DNA from: Saturnia japonica
Lineage: Eukaryota; Arthropoda; Insecta; Lepidoptera; Saturniidae
DNA length: 64,000 bases
NCBI GenBank assembly: GCA_033032175.1
Contig: CM065328.1
Span: 7,874,690 to 7,938,689, forward strand
Direction: 5' to 3'
Shown here in pieces: positions 10,440 through 20,955 of this stretch; the first letter of the stretch is position 1, and every line of letters starts with the position of its first letter. Below the pieces are notes generated by a model, which saw nothing but the letters and a program-made list of their open reading frames with translations, was not told the DNA's origin and did not search any database. Made by a program: the position numbers and the translations under genes.

Positions 10440-11340
10440 TCTATTAAATGCGCCGAAAGAAGTATAACTTCAAAAGTATGAAAAAAAAAATTAAAAATAT
10501 AAATTTATCGATAAAAACAACGGTAACATCACTAGAACACTCCAATGCAGTCGACCGTTAGACAATGGTCTCAGCCGGGTTAGACGCAAATTGGCGAGAC
10601 CGAACTAAGACAGAGCAAAATACAGGCCGCGGGCTGTTACCGACAGGGAAGCGACTGAATGTTTCAACCAATCGTCGCTTGTACAGTTTCTACTGTAATT
10701 ACGTTCAATTCAATGTTAACCCTCTTAATTATACTGTTAGGTGGATAATATTCATTTGTTGGGTAAATCATTATTTCGTGTTTGAGGTTTTGGATGGATA
10801 AAATCTTGTGATTTCGCATCACCGACATGCTTTCAATAATTCAGACTATAATAGATTATATAGTAAAACAAAAAATTTTGAATTAAAATTTATCCTACAG
10901 ATTTTTCGTTACGCGTGCACAATGGCAAATCTTAATCATTTTATTTATATGAATTACATATATTTTAGGTATAGAATATGTACATTGGAGATAATTAGTT
11001 ACGCATATTTTCTATTTCTTTATCGGGTTTGAATCAGACCAAATTTTTACATGATGTTAATGTTCGTCCGCTGAGAGAATGCGTTGCTGAAATCTGTCAC
11101 AACAAACGAATGAAAATAGCAGCCCCTCACGCCATTTAGCATTAGCATTAATTTTCTAAAAATTTAAAAATAATTGTTTATAAAATACTATTTATTTTCC
11201 TTATTCGACCTTAACATACTTTAATTCTTGTACAAAAAGTACTCAAGCATAAATATGAGTATCTAAATTATTTTTGTATGTCTGGTAAAAAATGCCAACC
11301 CCAAATGACGTGATGAACTGTCATTTAGTGGCACCAAAAC
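10440..11340. other. no recognised feature
   Basis: AT-rich. The two ORFs of 74-78 codons here show no recognisable motif. Confidence 0.5.
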
Positions 11341-11344
11341 AGTC

Positions 11345-11610
11345 GTCTGTTGTGACGAATACTACACTACACTGTTAGCCTTAGGGACCCTGAAGCCGCT
11401 GCGCTGCGGCTTTTACAGCTTCGCCGGACTTGGGGATGGCCTCTGCCTCTTTTGCCATCCTTTATACTCAAAACCTGTTGGGTCATTTGGTCTTCACTTC
11501 TGCCTGAAACGTGTCCAAGCCTGTTTAAGTGGCTTTCGCTGATCTTTTCTTGTATTTCGATTACTTTAAAAGTTCTTGGAATATACGAATGCGAATGGCG
11601 AATGACTCCT
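11345..11610 (-). pseudogene. LINE C-terminus and 3' end (family T)
   Basis: The minus-strand frame reads IQEKISESHLNRLGHVSGR, EDQMTQQVL and GKRGRGHPQVRR. It matches the pattern kl.esrLrw.GHv.Rr.eD........GkR.rGRPk of the C-terminus of RTE-type LINE polyproteins. The same frame runs directly into a 'gctgcggctt' block and GTCCCTAAGGCTAACAGTGTA, the nucleotide signature of family T tails. That links those tails to this LINE. Confidence 0.65.
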
Positions 11611-12179
11611 GCTGCCTTTACCTTAGTTGTATAATAAATATATATATGTATTACCGTGGTCTTAGAAATGAATGTTGAAAAAAAAAATGTTAAAACGAAA
11701 AGTATAACTTCAACTTTAATTTCCAGAAAAACCCTTATTAATTCCACTAAGCAGGTAACATATGCGCCCGGGTCATACGAGCCCGATTATTATCGCAATA
11801 AGGATCCCGAGAAATACATGAATATTCATATTATGTTGCCTAAAGTAGACCTCATTTTCCAAATTAATTCCAAAGCCTAAAGAACTATCTCACAAATTTT
11901 CATAATATTACAAAAAGACTTGTCTGTTTTTGAAAGTTTTATTTTAATTTTATGGTAAGTAATCGGAGGTATTAGAACCGGTGTAAAGATTGATTGACTT
12001 TCATGGCTATTTCTATTGATAAGTAATATTGTTTGCGTTGCCGTGTTTAGATCTAGGAGGTTCGGTTGTCACACTTTATGACGAAGAATCAGTGCAGTAG
12101 AATTGTAGTCCTATTTGAGATTCGTTTTACTGGTGACCGTCTACGAGGCATTCCGGCAAGAAACTCCCACGAGGTACTT

Positions 12180-12255
12180 GCTGAATGCCTACAGCGTTCG
12201 CCCCCAAGCCACGGTGAAGCTGGGCCCTTAAGGCTAACTACATGTTCACACGAAA
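12180..12255 (+). repeat. LINE 3'-end fragment, family T
   Basis: Contains 'gtgaagctgggcccttaagg' then 'ctaac', and ends in an A run at about 12245-12253. Confidence 0.5.
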
Positions 12256-12259
12256 AAAA

Positions 12260-14285
12260 AATTACAAAGCAGTCTTGAGGACTGTCGGCAGAAGTAAAAA
12301 AACTATAAACAAAAGATGTCCAAATTAATTGTTTAATTTTTAGGTTATATTATTACAAAAACTCCGTTTATCGTTAACACGTGACGTGACTATGCCGGTG
12401 GAGACTTAGATGAATTTACTCCCTATCCAAACCTTTCAATAGAAGTTTTCACTTCATGGATTTATTACTACGTGTATGGTGGTCGCGATCATTGTCATCT
12501 TTTAATTAATATTATAGATCAAAACCATAGATTGTTGTTCTTATAGATCGGCAACTCGAAAGAGAAAGGACATGGTAAATGCTTGTGTTGGAATGAGATA
12601 GAGATACGAGACCATTTTTATATGTGTTATCGGCAATTATCCTTCTATCTAAATCGTTATCAATATAAATCCCGGTTATGTTTGCAAAACCTAATGTTTT
12701 GAAATGTAATTTAATGCTTAGTGTACGTGTTTAATTGTGGTTACATGTATTGTTACCGGATGTAACTCGTATAACAAAGAAATTAATGAAATAATACGCG
12801 TACAAGCATATTTCGTATTTGGTCTCGTCTTATTCAACCTAATGCCGATTTATACCAGGCTAAATCTATGACTAAAATAATCTAATAGAGGGATCCAACA
12901 TTATCGGCCTTTAGCCGGCCACTACTGGATACGACCAAGGTTCGCCATCGTATCTGATCTCCGAATTTCTGCATTAAGTCACTTTTAGCATATCGCTATT
13001 GTAGCGGGTTCGTATAAATAATAGTTGCCCTCTACTTTATTAAATAACAAACGTACAAATATAATACATAGCATTCATTATAACGCGTCGCCTACAGCTA
13101 TTATAGTGTTCTATCCGGTTAGAGGGCTTTTTATGTTCCTCATTTACTAGTCTTAAATGAAAAACATTTTACAAACATAATCTGCCATTCTAAAATCAGC
13201 TGTATTATATTTAAAAGTTAATCCGTTCGAAGTTTCCAGTATTTTAATCTACAAGGGTTCTCTAAGCGACGCGTTTTATTAAATTTGCACTTCGAGTTTT
13301 GAATTTTAAAATGTTTTTGTTGTTAACGTAATTAATGAAGTCTGGAATTTGGTTGACGATTTAAATTGGCTGCAAGTTTCTGTGACTTTTAAGAAATTTA
13401 TACTATGGTAATTAATGGACGAAGCACGATATAATATGAACCTCGATTACAATCGCGTTTTTATTTCTACTTGTATTTTTCTGTAAGCATTCAGTATGCT
13501 AAGTAAACGGCAATTTTAGAATAAACACAATTGAAAAAAATTAATCAGCACGCGTATTTACTATAGAAAAACAAAAGATACTAGATCACAGATTTTAAAT
13601 CCGGTTAGAACAAAAATAAAAATCTGAAGGTAAATATCTGATAATCTGAATATGCTCAACGACTAACAGATCAACAATACAGAAAAGCTAAAATCTAAAA
13701 AGTTCAGTAGGTACATAATTACTTAAATTTTAAGTTTCCTTTTAATGTAAAATGTCCTCATCCAAGTCTTATTCATCAAATTCTATACAACCAAAAGGAT
13801 CGTGTTAAATATTTATTTCAATATTTCTAAAATATAAAAAATGGGTCAAAGTAAGTCCTCGAAACAAAGAATTCAACAGAATTCAATACAGGACGAAAAT
13901 ACACAAGTTAAATCCAAAATAAACTATTGAAAGCCCGATGTTTCGGATAAGACAGCGAATACGAATTCCATTAAGATGTCTCTGACACTATCCGTTACGT
14001 TTTTCTATTTTCACTCAATCAGTGATGTGATGGACTTATCGATACTCCATTCCATTTTTACCCGACGACGACCGGGATAAGGCGCGGCCTATGCAAGCTT
14101 AGTCGGTCATGTATCATTACGATCAATGATGTATATCATGATAGAAAACAAAATACAGACTATTATACCCATATGAAACTAAGTTCCTATTATTTGTTGT
14201 CTTGATGCATTCATAGTTGTGGCGAAACCATGGTTCTTATTTTTGCGATAAGTACTTCAATTTCGATCTCAAATTAGTGTTTAAA
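12260..14285. other. no recognised feature
   Basis: About 2 kb of AT-rich DNA without a supported gene or a repeat shared with the rest of the window. Confidence 0.5.
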
Positions 14286-14287
14286 TA

Positions 14288-14307
14288 TTTTTTTTTTTTT
14301 TTTTTTT
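14288..14307 (-). other. poly(A) tail of the Jockey-clade element
   Basis: Twenty consecutive T on the plus strand directly after the 3' UTR. It marks the 3' terminus of the retrotransposon and its orientation. Confidence 0.9.
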
Positions 14308-14388
14308 GTTTCATATATCTGCAATCAGTTCAACTATTAGCTTTGTGGGTGAACCCTCCACTGAGAGTTTCTCCCCCTACAAGTCCAA

Positions 14389-17073
14389 CTAGCCAAGGAC
14401 ATCACTCAATTTGATAATGTCCTTTCTTTTTAGTCTTTTGTTGTAGCTGCGACCGGTCAGCTGTGTTGCTAGTTTATTTGGGTGGTTTTCTAAGCGATCC
14501 CGGTATTTTAGAGAGGTATCTCGGATTTCCTCCCTCACCGTGTTCATGTGCAAGTATTTATGGATTTCTACATTTGTGACGCACCATGGTACATTGGCTA
14601 TATTGCGCAAGATAATGTTTTGCATTCTTTGTAATATAGAAATATTGGAGTCACAGGCACTTCCACAGAGTTGTATACCGTACATCCATACCGGCTTAAG
14701 TATTGTTTTATATATTAGTAACTTATTATCTGTTGATAGTTTGGTGTTTCGTCCAACCAGCCAGTACAGATTTCTGTATCTCAGGTTTAGTTCCTCTCTT
14801 TTTGTCTTTATGTGATGTTTCCATGTTAAACGCCGATCTAGATGTAGACCTAAATATTTTACACATTCGCTATGTGGGAGTATAGAGTTCTCAAGTTGAA
14901 CAGGTGGGCAGTTTCCTTTCCTCAATGTAAAGGTCGCGTGGACCGACTTTGAGGCGCTGACTTGAATTCGCCACATTTGTAGCCAGTTTGTTATTCGGTC
15001 GAGGCCATGCTGTAGGGCTAGTGATGCTTTACCAGGATCGCTGTCGCTAGCCAAAATTGCAGTATCGTCAGCATATGTAGCAGTACTAACACCTGATATT
15101 TCGGGGAGATCTGCAGTGTACAGTGTGTACAGGACTGGGCCTAAGACAGACCCTTGTGGTACACCTGCTTTTATTTCATAGAAGGTTGATGTTGCATCTG
15201 CTTCTTTCACTTGAAAGATCCGTGTTGTTAGGTAGGACTTTAATAAGGGGAAATAGCTGTGTGGGAGGTTCTTCCTAATTTTATACAAGAGCCCCTTGTG
15301 CCAGACACGGTCAAAAGCCTGTTGTATATCCAAAAACGCAGATGAACAGTACTCTTTGTCTTCTAGTGTTTTCCTTATCTTATCGCATACTCTGTGTGCT
15401 TGCTCGACTGTCGAGTGTTTCTGTCTAAATCCGAACTGATGGTCAGGTATTGTGTTGTTTTCTGTTAATATTGGAAGGATTCTTCTCAGTAGGACCTTTT
15501 CAAAAAGTTTCGATATAGTGGGCAGTAGACTAATTGGCCTATAGGAGGTCACTACGTTTGCTGGCTTACCCATTTTATGTATCATGGTTATTTGGGAAAT
15601 TTTCCATAGATCTGGGTAGTGTTGAGTCCTCAATATACCATTAAATAGGGTGGTAAGAAGAATGATAGCCTTCTTAGGCAACTCTCTTAGTATTTCTTTT
15701 GTGATTAAATCAAAGCCAGGAGCTTTTTTATCTTTTAGATTTCTAATAAGTCTCCAGATCTCCCGCGCAGTTATTGGCTTTGGTGGTGGAGAGAGCTGGT
15801 ATACTTGTTCTAGTGTCAATTGTATTGTATCTTCAAAGCCATTGGGATTTTTTGGTGCGTTTGGAGTGAAGACTTCTGCCAGATGTTGGGCAAATGTGTT
15901 ACACTTTTCTTGTGCCGTTCTAGCCCAGCTGTTGTCACTTTTTCTTATTGGAAGCTTTGCTTCTTGTGGTCTGTTGTAGCCTTTAGTGAATTTCCAAAGA
16001 GAGTAGCCTGTAGATGCAGTAGCTGTGAGGGATTCCAATTTGGTCTCTAGGGTAGTTTCACGCCATTTTTGTAGAGATTCCCTTAGTTCCGAGGCAGCCT
16101 TCTCAAGTCTAATTTTGTCCTCCTTTAGTCTACTTTGGTGCCACACTCGACGTAATCTTCTTTTCTGAAGTACTTTTTGTTTTATGAGTACAGGTTGGAT
16201 ATTGGTTTTAGGTAGATTTTTAATGTCAGGAGTGTTTTTCCAACATGCTTTTTGTATGAGCACAGTTATATGTTTTGTTACGTTATCAATATCTTCTGGG
16301 GTTTTAAGGGACATTTTAAGTTGGATGTTGTTTTCTATGAAATCACGGAATGATTCCCAGTCAGTGTATTTATTATAGAGTCTATCTTGTACTTCACAAT
16401 TAATCACCATTGTACTGATTGTCAAGAGTACTGGAGTATGGTCGGAAGAGCTATCCCAGCATGGGTCGACTTGAAGATAGTGCCCTGACATACCCTTCAC
16501 TATAAAGAAATCTAATAAGTCTGGAATTTTTTTTGGGTCTGTTGGCCAATACGTTGGTTCTGAAGAAGACAGTGGCATTAGGTTGTTTTTATCTATGCTT
16601 AGTTTTAACTGTCTTCCTCGAGTCGTTGTGAGGCGTGATCCCCAATGTGTGTGCTTTGAGTTCCAGTCGCCTCCAGCTACAAACCGGTGTCCTAAATATT
16701 TAAACAGTTGAGTGAACATATGTTCCGATATTGTATGTCGAGGTGGGCAATAAATAGCAGAAAGATTCAAGTGTCCACAATTATCTTCTATTGCCACTGT
16801 GCTAGCCTGAATATAATCTGTTCGGAATTCTTGTAATACATGGTGTTTAATTGTGTTTTTGACTATCACTGCTGTTCCAGCATGGCCCGTTCCATCAGGG
16901 TGATTTGTCAGATAAGTGTGGTATCCTCGTATTTTAATATTTGAAGAGCTGGTACAGTGTGTCTCTGATACTAAGACAGCGTCAAGCTGGTGTTCTCTTA
17001 TTAACTGTTCAATTTCATTTTTATTTGGGGCTAGTCCGTTGGTGTTCCAAGTCGCTATCCTTAATGAAGCCAT
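14389..17073 (-). CDS. ORF2 polyprotein: endonuclease and reverse transcriptase, Jockey clade
   Basis: The 894-residue open frame nicks target DNA and copies the element RNA into it. Residues 1-220 form an apurinic-like endonuclease: RIATWNTNGL at 5-14, SETH at 36-39, AIYCPP at 106-111, GGDWNSKHTHWG at 134-145 and SSDH at 209-212. Residues 300-350 are basic and probably helical. The reverse transcriptase spans about 435-720: NLKDKKAPGFD, SYRPISLLPTISKLFEK at 510-526, FGFRQKHST, motif A AFLDIQQAFD at 579-588, GVPQGSVLGP at 637-646 and the catalytic YADD at 667-670. A C-terminal thumb-like region follows. The length fits the clade (about 900) and no inactivating change is visible. The start ATG overlaps the ORF1 stop as TAATG, suggesting re-initiation after ORF1. 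The 5' half of the gene is at the high-coordinate end. Confidence 0.93.
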   Translation of the reverse strand: MASLRIATWNTNGLAPNKNEIEQLIREHQLDAVLVSETHCTSSSNIKIRGYHTYLTNHPDGTGHAGTAVIVKNTIKHHVLQEFRTDYIQASTVAIEDNCGHLNLSAIYCPPRHTISEHMFTQLFKYLGHRFVAGGDWNSKHTHWGSRLTTTRGRQLKLSIDKNNLMPLSSSEPTYWPTDPKKIPDLLDFFIVKGMSGHYLQVDPCWDSSSDHTPVLLTISTMVINCEVQDRLYNKYTDWESFRDFIENNIQLKMSLKTPEDIDNVTKHITVLIQKACWKNTPDIKNLPKTNIQPVLIKQKVLQKRRLRRVWHQSRLKEDKIRLEKAASELRESLQKWRETTLETKLESLTATASTGYSLWKFTKGYNRPQEAKLPIRKSDNSWARTAQEKCNTFAQHLAEVFTPNAPKNPNGFEDTIQLTLEQVYQLSPPPKPITAREIWRLIRNLKDKKAPGFDLITKEILRELPKKAIILLTTLFNGILRTQHYPDLWKISQITMIHKMGKPANVVTSYRPISLLPTISKLFEKVLLRRILPILTENNTIPDHQFGFRQKHSTVEQAHRVCDKIRKTLEDKEYCSSAFLDIQQAFDRVWHKGLLYKIRKNLPHSYFPLLKSYLTTRIFQVKEADATSTFYEIKAGVPQGSVLGPVLYTLYTADLPEISGVSTATYADDTAILASDSDPGKASLALQHGLDRITNWLQMWRIQVSASKSVHATFTLRKGNCPPVQLENSILPHSECVKYLGLHLDRRLTWKHHIKTKREELNLRYRNLYWLVGRNTKLSTDNKLLIYKTILKPVWMYGIQLCGSACDSNISILQRMQNIILRNIANVPWCVTNVEIHKYLHMNTVREEIRDTSLKYRDRLENHPNKLATQLTGRSYNKRLKRKDIIKLSDVLG

Positions 17074-18449
17074 TAAGCAAGCTTGTTAATTAGTTTCACC
17101 ATGAGATCCATCATGGAGCTCATTTGTTGAATGACTTGGTCGAATTTTATCGACTGATTTATGAGTATTTCTTTTAATGTTAGTTCTGTTGTGTGTGACA
17201 TATCTTTTTCTGTATTGGTTTTGTTTGTGCATTTTGCTGTTTCAGCATAAGTTTTGTTAACTGTTTGTGCGGAATTTCCGTACTGAGCTCTTTTAAGTGG
17301 TTGCGTGATTAGCGTGTCTATATCAGGAACTGTACAGTTGTTAATTTGGCCACTCTCCATACTCGGTCTATTTTGAGTTTTTCTTGCAAGTATTTCTCTG
17401 TATACTTGGCAACCTTTAAAGTTAGCTGGGTGTGGTCCTTGACATAAAGCACACATAGCTGGAGTGTTACGATCCTTCTTGGTACAATCAGAGGTTTTAT
17501 GTGATTGTCCACACTTAACACAACGGTAGGGCCGCATGCAATAATTTTTCGTACGTCCGTATTGTTGGCATCTATGACATTGTACTAAATAACATTTTTT
17601 TCTTGGGTCTTCAATTATTATTGCTTGGTGGTATATATATTTTAGTTCTTTAACACTTTTGTTCTTCGGCCCTGGCATAAGATTGACAAAGAAAGTAGAT
17701 GTCGGTCTCTTATCTTTTCCAAATTTAGCATTTATAATTTGTCCTGTTACAATATTACCAGTATTTTCGATTTCTTCTCTTATATTCTGTATAGGGGTGG
17801 ACGGGTGTAGGTTTCGTATTACTATTCTAAAACAACGCTCTTCTTTCCTGTTGAATGTGTGACCTATGAGATTTTTCTCTCTGACTATAGCAATAACTTT
17901 TTTATACGTGTCTATGTCCGTACAGCTGATTCTTAGCTGGTTCTTGTTTACAGTTCTATATGTAAATTCAGTTCTTTCTGTAACAGTTTCGAGAAGTTCT
18001 GTTAGTTTGCTTACGTCATCTATGCCATACAAAACAATAGGGGGAGGTTTGTAGGATTTCTTATTTTCAGATTTTGCATTGTCCTCAGACATGTCAACGC
18101 TTAGTTCAGTAAATCTGTTTGAGGTCTTAATTTCTTCTGGAGAGGGGCTATTTAGCATTTTCCTTTTCTTTGAATTCCTATGGACAGGTACTCTCTGCCA
18201 TGATGGGCATGTTAAATCTTCGAGGTATTCTTCATCTCGCTTTTCAGCCTGGTTGGTTGGTTTTTCAATACTTTTTGAACAAATAGTTAGGCTTTGTTTA
18301 GGCATCGAGTTACTTCTAACACGTGAGAGAAATATCGAGGGGTGAAATGTTTCTTGAACAAGTTTTTTGTCTGTTATTTTGTTACCAGTAGCAGTACCAC
18401 TCACAGTCGCCTGGTCACGCACTTCTGTGAGATCTTCATGAGTGAGCAA
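17073..18449 (-). CDS. ORF1 protein: Gag-like nucleic-acid-binding protein of the Jockey-clade element
   Basis: The 458-residue frame would bind element RNA as a particle. Residues 1-130 are polar. About 135-285 hold a fold found upstream of zinc knuckles in Jockey Gag proteins (PPPIVLYGIDD, then CFRIVIRNLHPSTPI and KRPTSTFFVNL). Three knuckles follow: C291-C294-R299-C304, C310-C313-H317-C322 and C333-C336-H340-C347. The first has arginine where histidine is expected, a CAT-to-CGT type change, so it probably cannot hold zinc. In the same frame upstream there is an ATG at 18600-18602 (MPKKHAKNKNMKA) that hits TAA at 18561-18563; the 37 codons between that stop and 18449 are open. The original start was therefore probably at 18602, with the present ATG a secondary one. 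The stop overlaps the ORF2 start. Confidence 0.85.
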   Translation of the reverse strand: MLTHEDLTEVRDQATVSGTATGNKITDKKLVQETFHPSIFLSRVRSNSMPKQSLTICSKSIEKPTNQAEKRDEEYLEDLTCPSWQRVPVHRNSKKRKMLNSPSPEEIKTSNRFTELSVDMSEDNAKSENKKSYKPPPIVLYGIDDVSKLTELLETVTERTEFTYRTVNKNQLRISCTDIDTYKKVIAIVREKNLIGHTFNRKEERCFRIVIRNLHPSTPIQNIREEIENTGNIVTGQIINAKFGKDKRPTSTFFVNLMPGPKNKSVKELKYIYHQAIIIEDPRKKCYLVQCHRCQQYGRTKNYCMRPYRCVKCGQSHKTSDCTKKDRNTPAMCALCQGPHPANFKGCQVYREILARKTQNRPSMESGQINNCTVPDIDTLITQPLKRAQYGNSAQTVNKTYAETAKCTNKTNTEKDMSHTTELTLKEILINQSIKFDQVIQQMSSMMDLMVKLINKLA

Positions 18450-18602
18450 AATTTCGCCCCCCCCAGATACGACGGGGCTGCCTGAGTTTTGCTGTAAGCT
18501 CTGCTCAGAGAAGGATTCTCCAGTATAACTGGTACCTTCCTGGGGTAGTCTGTTTTTGAATTATGCTTTCATATTTTTATTTTTTGCATGCTTCTTGGGC
18601 AT

Positions 18603-18978
18603 GCGGCCTAGCCTTTGATGAACCAACACCTACGTACAAGGCAGCACGTTTGGTTTACTCTCGGAGTACCTTCTCCTAGACCAATAGCCCTCCAAGGCTA
18701 ACGAGATTGGTCTTCCCGGGTCCGAGCTTTGATTAGAGTGGCGGCTCCTACTCACCACTGCCATCCTACTATCATAAGGTTTGTGCCTTTTTGTAGAGAT
18801 TGTCCGCCATAGACAGTCCCAGCACCCTTCAAGTTGGACCGCCCAATTGTCCGCAGCTGTAAGCAGCTAGCAACTATATCTAGAAGCCGTTTCGCTATCC
18901 GCAACCTGCGACGCGTGTGGTGGCACAGGGCAAGTGTCTCTGGGAAGTGTCACCCAGAACTTTCTTTTTATCATCTCG
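18603..18978 (-). promoter_or_regulatory. probable 5' UTR and internal promoter region of the Jockey-clade element
   Basis: About 375 bases, clearly richer in GC than the flanking DNA and without a long ORF, located between the ancestral ORF1 start and the adjacent Helitron. Non-LTR elements of this clade carry their promoter inside the 5' UTR. No specific promoter motif is identified here, so the regulatory role is inferred from position. Confidence 0.45.
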
Positions 18979-19212
18979 CTAGCTGTGTCTCGCGGCTTCA
19001 TCCGCGTTATATTTGAATTGTTCATACTTTTTTCACACCTATAATAACTACTTACCTTCTAAGGTTCGCAGCATGATGTTAGATAGTCTTTCTTGATAAA
19101 TATGCCAAAAAATACAAAAAAAATCAGACCATTCATTTTAACGATTCGCGCGTTTAAACACACTGAAAAAAAAGACAACCAATCTTTTGACCCTTATTAT
19201 TAGTATAGATTC
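18979..19212 (-). mobile_element. Lep1-like non-autonomous Helitron
   Basis: On the minus strand it starts TCTATACTAATAATAAGGG next to an A and contains 'gattcgcgcgtttaaacaca' reversed (the cgcgttcaaac motif of these elements). It ends with the hairpin CGCGGATGAAGCCGCG followed by ACACAGCTAG. TC at the start, a small hairpin and CTRR at the end are Helitron hallmarks. It is 234 bp and has no coding capacity. It abuts the Jockey 5' side. Confidence 0.65.
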
Positions 19213-19219
19213 ATTGTTT

Positions 19220-19680
19220 TCATTTATTTTATGACTCGGATAAGAAAACAAACTTTTTTTATCATATCAAAACCAAGTAATGTCAATGTACCTATTGGTA
19301 AACAAAGTACAGTTGAAAAATAAACACGATTACCGAAAGATTGGCAAGTCAACGCCACGCAACTGCAAGCCTCTCGGTAGCTGGATATCCACTAGCTGTT
19401 CCTGAAGTGTGACAAACGAAAACAGTGTTACTGTCATGGGTTTTTAACCACGTGGGTGGTACTCGTGACCCAAACGGTTACAGATCTTTACATCCCGCTT
19501 GTTTACTGGATATACACCGGTAGATCCCAGAACTCGAAACAATTCATCGTTAACGTTATTATTTATAATTCACTTCACTTAGGTACAATAAATAAACTAT
19601 ATTACATAATAGAGGGTAAAATAATGTAAATTCAACTATAAAATCCTCAATCATAAGATATTATAGTCTAATACAATCTT
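19220..19680. other. no recognised feature
   Basis: Mostly AT-rich with a modest GC-richer stretch near 19350-19520. No gene or shared repeat was recognised. Confidence 0.45.
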
Positions 19681-19682
19681 TT

Positions 19683-19945
19683 TAGCTGTTCAGGTGGCAG
19701 CGTGTATGGACAAAGCGTCGATCGACGTGAGTTCAAATCTCTGCATTGAGACTGAGTTTTAGGTGAGCGAAAACATCATGATGGTAGAAGCTACTACCCT
19801 AAACTTAAAAATCTGTCATTGAGCACTTATAGGTGTGTAGTAGTTGCACTTCGGAGCCAGTCTCCACCAGGGTTAGAGTGTAACATCTTCGGCCACACCG
19901 TCATTTAAGATGACGTGAGACTAAGGCTATAACGCTAAACCTATA
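19683..19945 (+). repeat. SINE-like repeat (family S)
   Basis: The tRNA-like head has an A-box-like GGTGGCAGCGTGT (about 19694-19706) and a B-box-like GAGTTCAAATCTC (about 19731-19743). The body carries 'tgagactgagttttaggtga' and 'catcatgatggtag', and the tail 'tgacgtgagactaaggctat'. Best-preserved full copy of this family in the window. The internal boxes suggest RNA polymerase III transcription in the source element. Confidence 0.65.
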
Positions 19946-19989
19946 AATAATACAAATAAATATATAAAGCTCTTACCAACATTTAACCA

Positions 19990-20370
19990 AAATATAAATG
20001 GCAACGTGTGTCGATATGAAATCAAACAACACTAAACTTTACAAGTTTGTCTCGTGGGAGTTGAAGTTGTCTTAAACTTTTCCGAGAACTAGATACTAGT
20101 GCCAGGCGCAGAGCGAGGTGTTTCGAGACACATTTGGTAAAAAGTTGTACTTGTGAATTTCGTACGGTAAGATAACTTTTCTCCTTATAATACTTAACGA
20201 CATAAAGCAGTACGTGGCTTACAAGATATTTCGTCGTTCGTCGCTGCTAGGTTAAAATATAAAAATACGTCAGTAGCTTAGATTGGTTATATGATTGACA
20301 CCCCTATACAAAAATCCACTTCCATAATTTTTTCATACGGCGCTCAAAAATATTGTATTTTATTTTATTA
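19990..20370. other. no recognised feature
   Basis: No supported gene or repeat. Confidence 0.45.
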
Positions 20371-20375
20371 AAGAA

Positions 20376-20635
20376 ACTAAGGTGGCAAACAAACTTACGG
20401 ACCACTTGATTGTAAGCGATAACCGTAATCAATGGACGCTTATAACACCAGAGATATGACTGGAACGTTGCCGACCTCGAATCCATCTTCCCCGAGGAGC
20501 CCATCACAGGAATATAGCACAAAGTTATCTGGGTGCGGATATCTGTAAGGTGAACTGCAGACTCCAGTCGAATTGCCCCAAGTAGATAAAAAATTCCAAA
20601 GAGATTTCTTTGTGCTCCACTTCTCTGGAATAATT
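20376..20635 (+). repeat. dispersed repeat, family A, copy 3
   Basis: Starts 'gtggcaaacaaacttacgg', continues 'ccgaggagcccatcacagga' and ends 'agatttctttgtgctccact'. This copy shows the left part of family A that is missing from copy 1. Confidence 0.6.
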
Positions 20636-20955
20636 AGTTATGTGGTCACCGGGAAAAACCATAACAACACGTTCCCACGTAAATGCCGTGTAAGCATTCT
20701 GATTCCCGTTAACGCTATTATCCCATGGAAAAAGTAGTTAAGTTAGAAATAAGTTTTAGTAAGTAAGGCAGTCGTGCTAGGCATATCGATCTGTCCGTAC
20801 GCTCAAAAAATTATTAATTAAATAAATTATAACTGCGTTTCATTAAATCTGAAATTAGATAAGTGAAAAGTTTTGTATTAGTTTTTTTTTATTAATACAT
20901 CGCTCCCACAAACTTGACTAACTTCATAATATAATAATACGAACTTGAAACTATC

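Larger units (their letters stand above)
14288..18978 (-). mobile_element. Jockey-clade non-LTR retrotransposon, near full length
   Basis: On the minus strand, in order: a GC-rich 5' UTR (about 18978-18603), ORF1 with zinc knuckles, ORF2 with endonuclease and reverse transcriptase overlapping ORF1 by one base, an 80-base 3' UTR and a 20-base poly(A) (a T run at 14288-14307 on the plus strand). The 5' limit is set only by the neighbouring Helitron end at 18979, and no target-site duplication was found. The order and motifs are those of Jockey-like LINEs, which move by target-primed reverse transcription. ORF2 is open throughout. ORF1 has an upstream in-frame stop and a damaged knuckle, so the copy is young but probably not fully active. 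Confidence 0.9.

Noticed and set aside
14200..14290. Target-site duplication for the Jockey element.
   Set aside because: The bases next to the T run were compared by eye with the region near 18950-19030 and no convincing match was found, so none is claimed.
15650..18345. Several plus-strand ORFs of 60-109 codons over the Jockey element.
   Set aside because: They are antisense shadows of ORF1 and ORF2 and have no motifs.
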